A stretch of DNA of 64,000 bases from Antennarius striatus (taxonomy: Eukaryota > Chordata > Actinopteri > Lophiiformes > Antennariidae): contig NC_090797.1 of assembly GCF_040054535.1 (NCBI RefSeq), forward strand, positions 3,221,501 through 3,285,500, in the 5' to 3' direction. Numbering within the stretch: position 1 is the stretch's first letter; every line of letters begins with the position of its first letter. This document shows positions 13,801 to 42,401 of the stretch, one piece after another. The notes under the pieces were generated by a model that worked only from the letters and a program-made list of their open reading frames with translations, ran no database searches and was not told the origin of the DNA. The translations under genes were made by a program, and so were the position numbers.

Positions 13801-16755
13801 TTTATTTCATTCCGCTGAACACCTACCGAATACACAAAGACGTGCGGAAACGTCTTCAGATGTAGATTTATTTTTACTTTCTTCCTTTAGGGATAACTTC
13901 TCTAAATGATGTTATGTCGTACTAAAGTTGCTTTAGAGCTCCAACTTTTTCTTCTCCTTTCCTCCCTTCATCAAGATTTAAGTTAATCTTTGCTAAAATA
14001 TTTCACTTTTTTTTTTTTTATTTTGTTGATTTTCTACAACAGTAACGAAATGGAACTTCTTTTACTTAACTGTACTAAAGTGTTAAAAACACTAAACATG
14101 TTCAACCTTTTTTTTCATTTTTTCAAAGCAGCCATGCTTTACATCCATGACAGCTTTTCACACACTTGGTATTCTCTTAACCAGCTTCACAAACGTGTGT
14201 CCTGGCAGGATTTTGAATTAACAGGGCTCCATGTCAAAAGTTAATTGGATGAATTTCTTCTCCTCAAAGTGTCAGAGACCATTAGTCGTGTGCAGTAAAC
14301 AGTCCTACAGTTCAACAACTGCAGTATCATGACTTAAAATCAATCAATCCAAAATAAATTGGTGCTCAAAAAAAACCAAACATCAAACGCTTGGAAGGGA
14401 AAACCGAGACTCACCTCTGCTGCAGAAATTCTTAAGATTTATTAAGAGTTACGAGCCTCAAAAGTCGCCAATTAGCAGCAGCTCCAATTAGAGCCTCGAG
14501 AACACGAAAGCTTCACAGAGTTCGAGTCAACATCTTCTACCCAGATTGTGCGAATCAGGACTTTCCGGCCGAATGGCAAGAAAGAAAACACGACTGAAGG
14601 AACCAATAAGAAGAATTGAATTGTTGGACCAGGAAACGCAGGAACAGAAATTAAATTAGTTTCCCGATGAGTCCAAATTTGAAATTTTTTTGGTTCCGAC
14701 TATTGTGTAATTGTGAGAGAGAGAGGAGGAGGAGCGATGGGTGATGCTTAGACATAGTGCGCCATGGAGCAGGACAATGACCTCAAAGACACCTTCATTC
14801 ATCATCATTTTATTGTTTCGATGACGTCAGCTTTGTTTCCTAATTTGGAAAACATTAAAAGTGAAGAAAAGACATTCAATTATAGGGGCGACCAAAACGT
14901 TTGACTGTTTAAAAATGCAGTTTTGGGGGACGTTTTTCATACTTTCGGGCCCAGATGTTGTGTTTTAGTTTCCTTTTGTGAAAGAAATAAACTCGCATTG
15001 TGTCACCAACTCAGTAAACACGCTATAAATAACAATCCTGCCCTTCCGGCTGTTTTCATTCGTACCTTAAGCTCCAGGTTTGGGTCATTTCCCATATAGA
15101 CCAGGAGGCAGTGGAGGGCGGCCAGGCGTTGAGCGTCAGTCGAGCTTCTGGGACACCTTGGATGGAGGTGACATATGACAAATGTACTTTTATACAACAT
15201 AAGCATTTACAAACAGAGGGGCACCAGAGTAAATGTGCAGGCAGACAGCCAGGAGTCAGGTACAGTCCTGTGATATATGTGCTATTTAGAAAGGAACACA
15301 ATGAATGAATAAATGAATAAATAAGCAGCATTAAAAAAACAAACTGTCCAATGAGAGAACGAGCCAAGAGGCCGCTGAGGCGTCTTCGCCGCTTAGAGGG
15401 GCTGAATCCAAAGCATCCATTGGCCGGCATTCAAGTTAAAGCTGTTATTTATTTTTGAAAAAAGGAATCTGCGAGTGTATGCAAACAAAAATAACTTCAA
15501 ATTACTCTTCCCTTTCCGCCATCTTCTTCTCTGGCCCCCGTGCATATAAGCACCGCCTGAATCATTACCTCAGCACAAAGAAATCCTTCATTCCCACTGC
15601 GTTATGAATCACGCGCACCTATAGGGAGCGCTTGATCGCAGCATCTGCAGCAGGAAGTCGGGGTTCAGTTCGACCGTGAAGATCCTCCCTGTGGTCAGGT
15701 CCAACAATCTGCTGCTGGATTCCTCCTCGGTGTGAAACACCGTCACGTCGGCAGACTGACACCGCAGGTCCGAGTCCACTTCGCCACCTCCAAAGGTGGA
15801 GAAAGAGGAACGGAGCGTGAGTTAATGCTCGAAGAAAGAGGTAAACATTCTTTTAATGTCTCACCTGAGAGAAACAGGGAGTGGCAGAGCATCTCCTGCT
15901 GTCTGGTGTTGACGCAATGGAGGAAATAACCTTGCAGGTACACCAGGATGTAGTAACCTACATGCAGGAACACCACAGAATCTGTGTCAGGGCAAGACGT
16001 CTGCATTCATTATCCTACAAGAGGATACAAGCTCTCATTTGCATTTGTGTTTTTCTATTGTGCACGCAAAGGTCAGTCAGGCTCGCACGCTGGTGGGGGT
16101 TTATTCTGTGTGCAATGACCTATGGGGATGAAGACGGGATGGAGCTGAGCGGCTTTCTGCAGCGGCAGCTCGTCGCCCAGACGGACTCTGAACGTCTTGC
16201 TGCAGTCTGCAGGAACAGAGATTCAAAAAATTATGACTTCCTGGTGCGAAAAGAAATGAAAAAGGGAAGGAATTTGCCGCCGTCACGCACCTTTATGAAT
16301 CAAAACGAGAGTGTAGATGAGCTCTTGTTTGTCCAGAAGCGGTTGGCTGTGGCACAGACACATGCTTCCTGGAGACCGATCACATTGCAGGACATGAAAA
16401 TATTCATGATAATCAAGAAAAGAAAGAAAATCTACACAAATATGAAACAATAATGCAGCAATGAGAATTTATTTGAGGCAGGAAAAGAAGATTCATCATG
16501 CAGATTGAAAGGATAATCCCAACACGACCCTATCACGTGAGATTACAGCGTAAGGCGTCATCACAGAGAGACTTTGAATCAAAAAAAAAAAAAAGGGTCT
16601 TGATTTTCTGATCCCACCCCAGGGGCGGGGAGGGGGGTGGGGGGGGTGGCGAAAAAACTTCAAAAATGAACTTACTTTCTTATTTTTGGCACAAAGAGGA
16701 AAGCAGAACACACACAGAACACACAGAATTAGTCATGGCCTGTGGAATCCTGACG

Positions 16756-16819
<64 letters not shown>

Positions 16820-19800
16820 ACACACGTTAAAGCGCGTTACCTATTCTGTCTGTGAACACTTGCATCCTGACGATCTCCTCCTCTTCCTCCGACGTTTTCT
16901 GGAGATAATGGTCGAAGCCCAGATTCACGAACCTGGAAGAATACGTTAATAATTGAAGATGCAGGATGTAAAGAACAAATCACCTGCCGAGGGAACATAT
17001 TTCTGCGTTTATTCTGAGCTTGTAATTGTCGCCTTACTTGACAGTTCGGAACGGATTAGCGGGAAATTCTAGCGGGAGTTCCAGCTGTGGGGCGGTAATA
17101 CAAAGCAGCAGAGTCCTGCGTTATTATCAAGTCACATTGTAATTATGACAGCCTGTGCAGAAGGCTGATCATTTATTGAATTACACGATGACTCACCACC
17201 GTTTCGTAGTTGTGATTGAGGTAAAACTGAACACATCGAAACAGGACTTTATCCTGCGATGGGAGAAATTGTTATTTTTTATTTTTTTTGGGGGGGGGGG
17301 TGATTCTGTAGAGAAAAAAAACGTGTCGCGCTCGTCGACGTCTTACGTTAACGGTGAGATAGTAGAGTCTCTGCGTCGCTCCGTCCCATTGGATCCAACA
17401 GAAATCCTCCGCCACCCTCTCCGCTGTTCTGCACAAACGCTCGGGGTTGGCTATCACCTGGTTCCCCACAGACATTCACATCTTTAACGCTTCATGCAAA
17501 GCTCCACAAGGGGATGCAGTAAATTTCACGGCCTGAGAATGAGGTCGAAAACTACAGATTCTTTGCTCCAGGTGGTGCAAAAAAAACCCCACACTGAACT
17601 TTTTTTTTTTTTGGTGCTTATTAATTATTTGATATGTGAAAGTAATTTATAACTCTGCAGAGAACCTAAAGCCTGGGATGTTTCCTCTATTCAGAAACTG
17701 AAGCCACTTTGCACAGAAGCTGCACTCAATAAGAGAAGGAGCTGGGCTGAAGGGAACAATTTTCCGGATGGAGAGTCGAACTCACCACTCTGTAGCCCTC
17801 CTGCTTCGTCAGCAGAACGTGATAGAGATCGACGTCTGAAACGCACAGGAGAAGGAAGATTAGGGACAAACCCCAACAGCAGCTTCTTATGAAATTAATC
17901 CAACGTGTTTTTTGGCACGCAAAAGACGCGATCTTACATCCGTCGTCCGTCAGTAGCAGCAGATGGCTCTCCAGCGCCGCCCTCCCGTCAGCCTCTGAGT
18001 GGAGGAACTAGAACCGACAGCCAAAGACGATGATTCAGCACATGCGTAACCAATTTTACATTTTTACTGGTTTCATATTTGAACGCGGGTCACAAACATT
18101 CCTGTCATCTTTAAAATGTTTGGCGTTGGAAATAAGATCCAGCTCCACGCTAATGGTTTTTCTCTGTCGATAAGACAAACATCACGAAACGAAAGACGGA
18201 GGGGGAAAAAAAAAATCTGCAAACATCCAGAAATCCAACGGTGAAATCTGTGCGACAGACCACACGTGAATTCTACCTGCACTTTGACCCTGCAGTCCAC
18301 AGCCTTGAGGACTTTAGTGTTGTTTATGGGATGGATCTCGATCAGGAGAGTTAGGCATTTGGATACTGCAGAAACGGAAGGGAAATTAAATGAAGGATGT
18401 GACGGCAAAACCTAGAAATGCTGCATTCTGATTAGTTCAGGAAGCTGAAACGGCTGATATTGATATTCGTCTACAAACGAATCAGAGAGGAGCGGACGCT
18501 GGACTTTACGTGGTTTGAGGCGCTCCATTCCTCGGGTGTTTTGCGTCAGGCTGACAGCTGGAAGACAAAATCGCACAAGCGTTTCATTTGGACAAACTTC
18601 CATCTCTAAATGAGGCTTTAATTACGCGTTGGCACCAATAACCTGCACCAAACTGTGTCTGCAGCCTCGTCCCGATTTGTAACAACAAACCATTACAGAG
18701 GTGAAACTGATTTAACTGATCAGGGGTCAGTATTGGGAACGATGTATAATCAATACATCACAGAAACTCACCTAACAGAGTTTCTTCCGCGTTGACGGAG
18801 CAGCTACTGACGCACACTTCCTTATCGAACGTGTACAAGATCTGTTGGTGAGAAGACATATGGGAGCATACGTGTGCACAAACGCACAAGCATACACAAC
18901 GAGGAATGTCTGTAGCACAAAAATGAAGGAGACACACACACCATACCTTGTTCTGATTGGTATTGGGGTCGTATTTTCCAATTCTGGTGGTGTCTGTGGC
19001 TCCCTATCAGAAGAGAATAAAATAATTATGGCATATGTCATAAAATCAATCCAATTACAAACGTGTATGATCTCAGTCCAGTTCCTGACCTACTGATCAA
19101 CCCGACGGGAGCCGCTTCATGTCGGAGAATTTAAAATAAAAACTATACTCTGAAATCTTGGCACACTAAAGAATGCATTAAATGACAAAAACCTGCATTA
19201 AAACAGAGATTAGATCATCTTCTCAGGCTGCACGCTCTCTTTAACCTCCTAAGCCCAGAGACTTTGTGCAGGTCTGTTATTAAAAATTTATGTTGTGCAG
19301 AGAGGCATGCTTCAACACACAGAAATATATTTTCAAGTCTCACAAGGGTTTCAGGGTTTGCATAGATACTAAATATGCAGAACTGCAAAAGAAATCTCTG
19401 CAAAAGAATATATCAGGGTTCAGGGATTTGAATATTATCTTTACTTTAAATTCAGTGATGGGAATATAACATTATATCTAACATAATGTACAAGATACTG
19501 GTGGAAATATAAAGACAAACATTATTTGTTGTGAAACATATGCCAAAGTTTAAAAAACATACAACACAATGCACATGGCAATGAGAATAAGTGAAGTGAG
19601 TGCAGGTAGCAACACATCTAAAACCAGACAGTAAGCTGAGCTAAAAAGGATTAGAATAATTACACTCTCTTGATGAGCATAATCTACATAAGAAACATTT
19701 AGTATGCAGTGCTGTCACTGCGGATTTACCTTCCAGGAGAAAAGGATGCCCCCATCTCTCTCAATGTTGAGGATACGAGTGTCCACTGCTCCAGAATACT

Positions 19801-20502
19801 CTGCAGACACAGCACTGCTGTTATGAATCCATGCACCCAAGCATGAAATGCAAATGTAGCGCATTTATAACGTACGATAAGTTATTTAAAGTACTCAAAT
19901 GTGTCAGCGGATTATTTGGAAGGAATCTGGAAATGAAATATCTGCATTGAGTCTCTATATTTAAGGAAAATAATACTTTCAGTGATCAAATATTGGATAT
20001 TTATGGTATTTATTCATTAGATAAAACAGATTTAGTTGATATTTTTAGTTTTATACATTCTAAAACCCTCTCCATCTTTAAAAAGCTTTTGCTTTGACAG
20101 GTAGAATGAATAATAACAGTACATAGAGCGCCATCTACTGGACATCTATCCGCATTTCACGACAGTAGATTTGAAGGTTTCAATCTTGCAAAACCAAAGT
20201 TACAAAAACTGTCTTTGCCTGACTGACAACTGGCTCACTGTGTAAATATTATTTCACACCTACAGTACAGATATGTAAAAAAGTTAAATTTACATAATTG
20301 ATCTTTCTTGCTCGTATGGCTAGCCAAAGATTTATCAAAGTTGCGTACAGGAATAGCAAAAAAACTAACAGAACCAAAAAAAACCAGCACACCGTGTGGC
20401 CTTGAACGCCTCACCTGATGCTCCGCACACCGACGCCTCCTTTCTAATGATGTCCGAAACCACATCTCTGTGCAGGTCAAACTGTGGCTTTAACTTAAGC
20501 AT
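77..20502 (-). CDS. gsap: Gamma-secretase-activating protein, 3' end cut by window (29 coding exons seen)
   Basis: GSAP binds gamma-secretase and APP C-terminal fragments and modulates amyloid-beta production; its C-terminal part is released as a ~16 kDa fragment (family knowledge). Exons in transcript order, all phase-consistent: 20415-20502, 19730-19800, 18947-19003, 18772-18841, 18510-18557, 18277-18365, 17938-18007, 17786-17835, 17347-17457, 17197-17253, 17038-17084, 16841-16932, 16291-16368, 16120-16206, 15865-15957, 15619-15787, 15066-15147, 12254-12323, 10877-10956, 10556-10636, 10282-10389, 10097-10152, 8334-8365, 6703-6764, 5439-5534, 2242-2312, 1782-1876, 1067-1186, 77-138. They sum to 2292 nt (764 codons). 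Segments matching human GSAP include KCLTLLIEIHPINNTKVLKA, AEDFCWIQWD, QRLYYL, LAALHC, FQEEDYQQRAL and RILEAMKGLCLPLPPG. The ATG at 20502 opens MLKLKPQFDL, aligning with the human N terminus. The final exons (about 90-100 residues, most of the GSAP-16 region) lie beyond base 1. The least certain boundaries are the acceptors of 10389 (alternative 10404), 15787 (GAG) and 2312 (AAG). Confidence 0.93.
1709..1777. repeat. (GT)34 microsatellite
   Basis: 69-nt GT run; in the gsap transcript it is (AC)n directly after the exon 27 donor. Confidence 0.97.
1782..1876 (-). CDS. gsap: gsap exon 27, sandwiched between complementary dinucleotide repeats
   Basis: This 95-nt exon encodes FTQQASPAEWSVLHFMFRILEA and onward to LPLPPG, a segment strongly conserved with human GSAP. 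Its acceptor CTACAG abuts (UG)35 in the transcript (plus-strand CA at 1883-1952). Its donor GTACCA is followed at once by (AC)34 (plus-strand GT at 1709-1777). The exon is not a multiple of three, so skipping would shift the frame. Confidence 0.9.
1883..1952. repeat. (CA)35 microsatellite
   Basis: 70-nt CA run; in the gsap transcript it is (UG)n directly before the exon 27 acceptor. Confidence 0.97.
2194..2235. repeat. (GT)21 microsatellite
   Basis: Follows ACACACAC at 2183-2190. In the gsap transcript it is (AC)n immediately after the exon 26 donor GTGAGT. Confidence 0.95.
3250..3275 (+). repeat. Retroposon-tail-like motif in gsap intron
   Basis: CTTTATTAGTCCCCAAGGGG followed by CAATTG: a variant of the CTTTATTRATCCC..GGGAAATT motif, after a poly-A stretch and before A/T-rich AAATAA repeats. 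Confidence 0.4.
5351..5425. repeat. (CA)n microsatellite with CG interruptions
   Basis: 75 nt, next to the gsap exon 25 donor (GTTAGT) on the transcript side, where it reads (UG)n. Confidence 0.95.
8334..8365 (-). CDS. gsap: gsap exon 23, 32-nt small exon
   Basis: Located because the neighbouring exons need a linker entering at phase 2 and leaving at phase 1. It has a T-rich tract and TTGCAG before it and GTAAGA after it. It encodes (K)VLSMVDTWCL, joining ...ENTKK to DKKLVPLFQEED, as human KVISNLEARNLGPRLTPLLQEED requires. It is unusually short for an internal exon. Confidence 0.82.
10791..10865. repeat. (GT)n microsatellite with GC interruptions
   Basis: 75 nt, just after the gsap exon 19 donor in the transcript. 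Confidence 0.95.
12324..15065 (-). other. Large gsap intron 17
   Basis: 2.7 kb intron with the transposon remnant at 12597, poly-T/poly-A runs, and a perfect CRE at 14822-14829. No conserved coding segment seen. Confidence 0.6.
12597..12920. mobile_element. pogo/Tc-mariner-like transposon remnant in gsap intron
   Basis: Begins TA|CAGTGCGCCCTCATTCATCG and continues CGGTTAATGC, resembling a Tigger/pogo-type terminal repeat next to a TA target. The opposite terminus is not found within the following kilobase, so the element is truncated and its right boundary is approximate. Confidence 0.4.
16757..16819. repeat. (GT)27 followed by (AG)n
   Basis: Compound GT/AG repeat in the gsap intron after exon 12. 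Confidence 0.95.
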
Positions 20503-20880
20503 GTGGACTCTTTAACCTCGAATAACCTTTTCAGAATCTTCGCAGTTGGAATTCTTCGGCTTCGTTTGTGTTTTCCCGGCAGGAGGCATCACCTGCTGTC
20601 CGGCGGAACATCATGTGACGTTCACGTGTGACTTTGGAAACTTAAGAGACTCACATTAACAACCCACATGAGCATCCACTTCCTCTTCTGCCCTCCGAAA
20701 CATGTTTGAGAATGTCACGTGTCTCACACTGGCTCCTCCCATCCGCACCTGGAGATCTTTCTGCTATTGGTCGAGACACGCGTCACTCCAAACGGGTGGA
20801 ATTCGTCACCGCCCCGCTGAATGCCTGACCCGGCGGTCTCCAGGCGCCCGGGAGCGTCACCCGGGTGTTGTTGTCTTTGC
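20503..20880 (-). promoter_or_regulatory. gsap: Putative gsap promoter / 5' UTR region
   Basis: The sequence upstream of the gsap ATG is TATA-less, with CpG-containing stretches. Visible motifs: CACGTG at 20623-20628 (next to TGACGTTC), GTCACGTGTC at 20714-20723 (one base from the TFEB/USF CLEAR palindrome), and ATTGG (inverted CCAAT) at 20766-20770. The transcription start cannot be read from the sequence. Because the gene pair is divergent, these motifs could also act on nampt. Confidence 0.5.
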
Positions 20881-22700
<1,820 letters not shown>

Positions 22701-22962
22701 CTTTTATTTTCGCGTCGTGTCTTGCCTTCGCTTATGAGTGCCTCATCTTCTCACGTCTAGTCAATCTTTGGTTAAACCGGATTGGCCAGCCGAATCAAAA
22801 CGAATACTGACGAGTGAGGCCGATGTTTTTGTGACGACAGTTCGTACGCCCCTTCTCCCGCCTGATTAGCGACACTCGTCCTTCCCCCCTGCCCAGTTAC
22901 ACATACACGGCGGGTAACACAACACTGACAGTCGTGTCTGACTCACAACCAACAGGGGAAAG
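22701..22962 (+). promoter_or_regulatory. nampt: Putative nampt promoter / 5' UTR
   Basis: No TATA box is evident. Inverted CCAAT (ATTGG) lies at 22781-22785, followed by TGACGACA, a C-rich GC/CT stretch (CTTCTCCCGCC) and the ATG at 22963 in context AAAGATGG. The transcription start is not determinable from the sequence. Confidence 0.45.
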
Positions 22963-34196
<11,234 letters not shown>

Positions 34197-34811
34197 ATGC
34201 AGCCATTAACACCCCCCCAACCCCCTTTAAACCCCCCCCCCCCAAAAAAAGCAGCCTCCCCACTCTTTCACACTTTCCAGCCTCCGACTTCACCTCAGAA
34301 AATTCCGGTAGCTTCTTCCTCCCTAAAACTCTCCTTAAACCCGCAGAAAGCCCCCCTCCGTTCCAAAGTGCTGTTGTCGGTGGACAATTTGGAAGCCCCC
34401 CCACATCTCAGTTACCCCATACGCACCCTGTGAATGTGAAAGGGGGGGGTTCGAAAGAGAAGAAAGGGCCAGTAAGCGAGAACGATGAAGACAAACCGAG
34501 TGTTCGCTCCCGCGTGTCGCCGCCCTAAATTCAAAACGGATAAATTGCACTGATAGGCCGGACGCGTGGCGGCGTGAGGACGTGATTGGCTGCCGATAGA
34601 GCCGCACGTCGGCCGACTTTTCCATTCCAACAACAGCAAATCAGACGATCGCATTTTGTATTATTAATATTATTTTGTGTGTGAGGGGTTATTTCTTTTG
34701 AGATGCTGGCGGCGGCACACAGAGCAAACGCCACGGCGAGTCAGACCGTGAGAGAAATATGAAGCCACACCGATGACCACGCCCCCGTGTATGTTGTAGA
34801 GAACTGTTTAG

Positions 34812-34817
34812 AATAAA
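34812..34817 (+). terminator. Candidate nampt proximal poly(A) signal
   Basis: Canonical AATAAA about 615 nt after the stop codon, followed by TG/T-containing sequence. Confidence 0.5.
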
Positions 34818-35404
34818 ATACACGTCTGAATCTACTTAGCTTTGTCTATCATGTGAAGGAAAGAACACGATTTGTACCGGTGCACCAGTAGCGTTGACTG
34901 ATCGGCTTTTTTCTTTTTTCCGTTTCTTCCGAGAGGATCGGGATTCATTCGATCTCCCAAATCAGTCGTTACCTCCCAAATCATTCACAGACAACGTATA
35001 TCCAGTATTACCTGAATGTCCTGCGCACTTAAGATGTTATTGGTGCATCCCTGAACGTGTAGACGCCACCATCTACTCGCCACTCGTCATTTTTCTCACA
35101 GAGCATTTCGCGTCATGACGGATCAATCCACAGACTGATGCAGGAAATCGTCTGCACACGATGAAATGTTCCCAAAAAAATAAAAATTTGAAGAATCTTT
35201 CGCGGACAGAGATCGCAATTTAAGGTCGATTTGTGTGAAATCTTTCGGATTGGATCGTCACGATCGTGAATTCTCTTGGAATCAGTCGTCGCTGCATTCG
35301 AACAGGAGCTGCGTTCTGCGCTCGGATGAGGAGGATCCGGATCACGTACGTGGCTCCTGGGCAGAAATGTGTGTTAAATGTTGGTTCTGATGTGTGTGTT
35401 TGGA

Positions 35405-35443
<39 letters not shown>

Positions 35444-36286
35444 ACTGGCATTTCCTTTATGCAAAGGCACTCATCGATCGGGGTGTGAGAGAGAACACTT
35501 CCTTTTTTTTTTGCTTCACTTGGTTTTTACTTCTGAAAGGAGACGTAGCGCGGATGAAGACGCGTGGTTTCTGGCAGTACTCAGGCGCGGATCAGTAAAT
35601 CGTTGCTCTTTGCGTCGCCGCCTTAACTCGTAAAAAAACAAAACAGTTAAATCACCTACGAAAACGTCTCACTGTCGAATCCGTTGTAACTTCCTGACCA
35701 CCCGCTCCAGCCGAGTCGCTCTTTTTTTGCAGGTGTGTTTAGTCAGACTGCTTAGTCACCTTTTTCTGTTGCATCCAAGAGGCCGGAGGCACAACATACC
35801 AACAGAAACACTAAATGTGATCTCAAGATGCAGACACTGATTTGAATGATTTGATTCTAGTTTTGTTAAAACTTTATTTTTCCATCTGCGCTTGTTCTTT
35901 TCTCTGCGTCCCTCCGTCTTCTGTTTTCAAATCACCGTCTGCATTTTAGTAAAACTTTGATTTTTACAGTTTTGATACAGTCTATTCTTACCTCCAGAGG
36001 AATTTTATTTTGTAAAACTAAGGGTAAATTTTGCCAGTAAGGACAGATCAGACGATGCGGCCATAAACTGCCTTCTCTCTTGTAAATACACAACCAGACT
36101 GAACGCAGCGAGGGCAAGAACCAGAAAGCCATCACACTAAATGTTCTCATTTTTGTCCGAACTATTTTGTACCAACAGACGAATATCCAAAAACTGCTTG
36201 ACTGAATTGGCAAAGTGACTGATTTTAGTTTTTTTAAAACTGATTTTTTTTTTTTTTGCAACAAGCTTTTTGCATGTGTGTGCGCG

Positions 36287-36318
<32 letters not shown>

Positions 36319-36493
36319 CCTCCCGTGTGACTGCCTCGTGTGTGATGGATGAATACATATTTGTGAATAATTTTCCCTCCCCCTCTTGTTGACGTTGTTG
36401 TTGTGTTACACATGTAAATGTTGGTTGTTCCAAATTCTCTTCCAAAAACAACTGATATTTTGATTTTAACAACTGACTATATTGTCAACACGA

Positions 36494-36499
36494 ATTAAA
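36494..36499 (+). terminator. Candidate nampt distal poly(A) signal
   Basis: ATTAAA, the commonest variant hexamer, followed within 40 nt by GGTTTCTTTTTTGC, a typical downstream U-rich element. Alternative to the proximal site. Confidence 0.4.
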
Positions 36500-36520
36500 G
36501 ATGCCACCCGGTCAGTTTGA

Positions 36521-37839
36521 AATGGTTTCTTTTTTGCATTTATTGAGTTACGTTTTTATTGACTCTGGACAAAAAAAATGTCTAAATGCTGTTTATTTTA
36601 TGGATACATTTTAAATTTACCTAAAATGTTTACTGGAAATAGCTATGTTACTAACTCAATATTAGCATCCCTTAAAAACTGCTTCATTAAAATAGTATTA
36701 ATAGTTCATTTGTAGTTTTTTCTTACAAAATGAATTGAACTGAAGTTTGGTTTTTCACGGCTAATGGATCTACTGTAATCAGATTACAGTTACAGCGGTC
36801 TTCCATGAAACTACAACAGAGGCAAATCCCAAATAGATGAAGAAAACAATTATTTCACCCATAAGTGGTTTGTTTGCCTCCCCTGGAAAATTCTGGAGGG
36901 GCGGGGGGTGTTCTGTTTCCAACAAAGAGCAAAAGGACAGGTGCCAACATTGTCATCCTGACTGGAGCTGAGGGGACACTCCACTTCAAGGATTGGGGGG
37001 GGGGGTCATTGAAGGGCCAGTGAAGTAGAAGGAAGAGATTTATAAAGTCGCAGAATGTTAATTTTATTCTCTAGATGAGGTTATAATTCTGAGATTTAAG
37101 TGTAAGAATTATGAGAAAAATATTTTCTTTGAGTTTTTGCGGACAGTTGAACAGCCGGTGTTTGTCCACCAGGGGGCGCTACGGGTCCAAATAATCCCGT
37201 GACGAGCATGTGGCGTGATTGATAATTACGGGCTTTAGGTTAAAAGTGACTTCAGAATTTTTATTTTTATTTTTTACACATGATGTTTCTGAATCTCGTT
37301 TTCTCTAAGTCACATGACATCCGTCCGCACCAAAGAGGCCTTTTTGCGGTCCCTGAAGTTCGGACTCGGCAGGAGGAGGCGGACCGAGACCCAAAGCTGA
37401 TGAAGCCAAAAAAAAATCAAATGAATGGAAAACAAATGTTTTGTACTCCCGTGGTCGTCAGTATGAACGGATTTCACTTATTTCTGCTCTGCGCCTTAAA
37501 TTTTATTTGCGGGAGTTTATCATCTGATCGTTTAGTTGGATTTCTATGAAGGAGAACTTTTTCTTTTCTTTTTTTTTTTTTTGCATCAGTTTGGAAATCA
37601 TCACATACAAATTTTCATTGAACATCTAAACCCCGGAAGCTTTCCAATTTGAAGCAGCGCGTAATTTGGCACGCTTCTGCTCCTCTTCATCCAGTGCGTC
37701 CTTGCGTATTTTACGCATCACCAAACCGAGCGCCAGGAACTCGTGTTTCAAACTACACTGTAAAAAATATCCACTTTGAGAAGTGATTTTTCTTTTGGGG
37801 TTTGATGCCAAAAAGCTCTTCGTTAGCTTCAAGTGGTTT
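36521..37839. other. nampt-sypl1 intergenic spacer
   Basis: AT-rich spacer with a poly-G run near 36996-37006 and no recognisable gene. The open frame at 37280-37549 has no family resemblance. Confidence 0.6.
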
Positions 37840-38069
37840 TTCTAGTTGGGAAAAATGACGTCACGTCCCTGAAATCAATGACAATCTGTTGCTTCGGCCC
37901 AAAGTTGGCACCGTTAAACCCACTCGAAATGACTTTGGAGCATTTTTTACAGCGGGGGAAGTAATTCCACGTCATTCTGTCCAACAACTCCCCCTTTTTT
38001 CCTCCCTGTTGGACCAACATCCTCCCTTCAGGAACGACCGGGTAAAGATTTTGGATCAGAAACACAACC
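37840..38069 (+). promoter_or_regulatory. sypl1: Putative sypl1 promoter / 5' UTR with a consensus CRE
   Basis: The full palindromic CRE TGACGTCA lies at 37856-37863 (in TGACGTCACGTC), about 207 bp upstream of the sypl1 ATG. No TATA box is obvious. An in-frame TAA closely upstream of the ATG supports the chosen start. Confidence 0.5.

Positions 38070-42401
<4,332 letters not shown>

Larger units (their letters stand above)
34197..36520 (+). other. nampt: nampt 3' UTR (proximal and possible distal ends)
   Basis: No coding content. AATAAA at 34812-34817 would give a ~0.6 kb UTR. ATTAAA at 36494-36499, followed by a T-rich stretch, would give ~2.3 kb. (GT)n tracts lie at 35407-35442 and 36275-36318. 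Which site is used cannot be decided from sequence alone. Confidence 0.5.

Noticed and set aside
37280..37549. 89-codon open frame between nampt and sypl1
   Set aside because: No similarity to known proteins, no splice signals, in AT-rich spacer.
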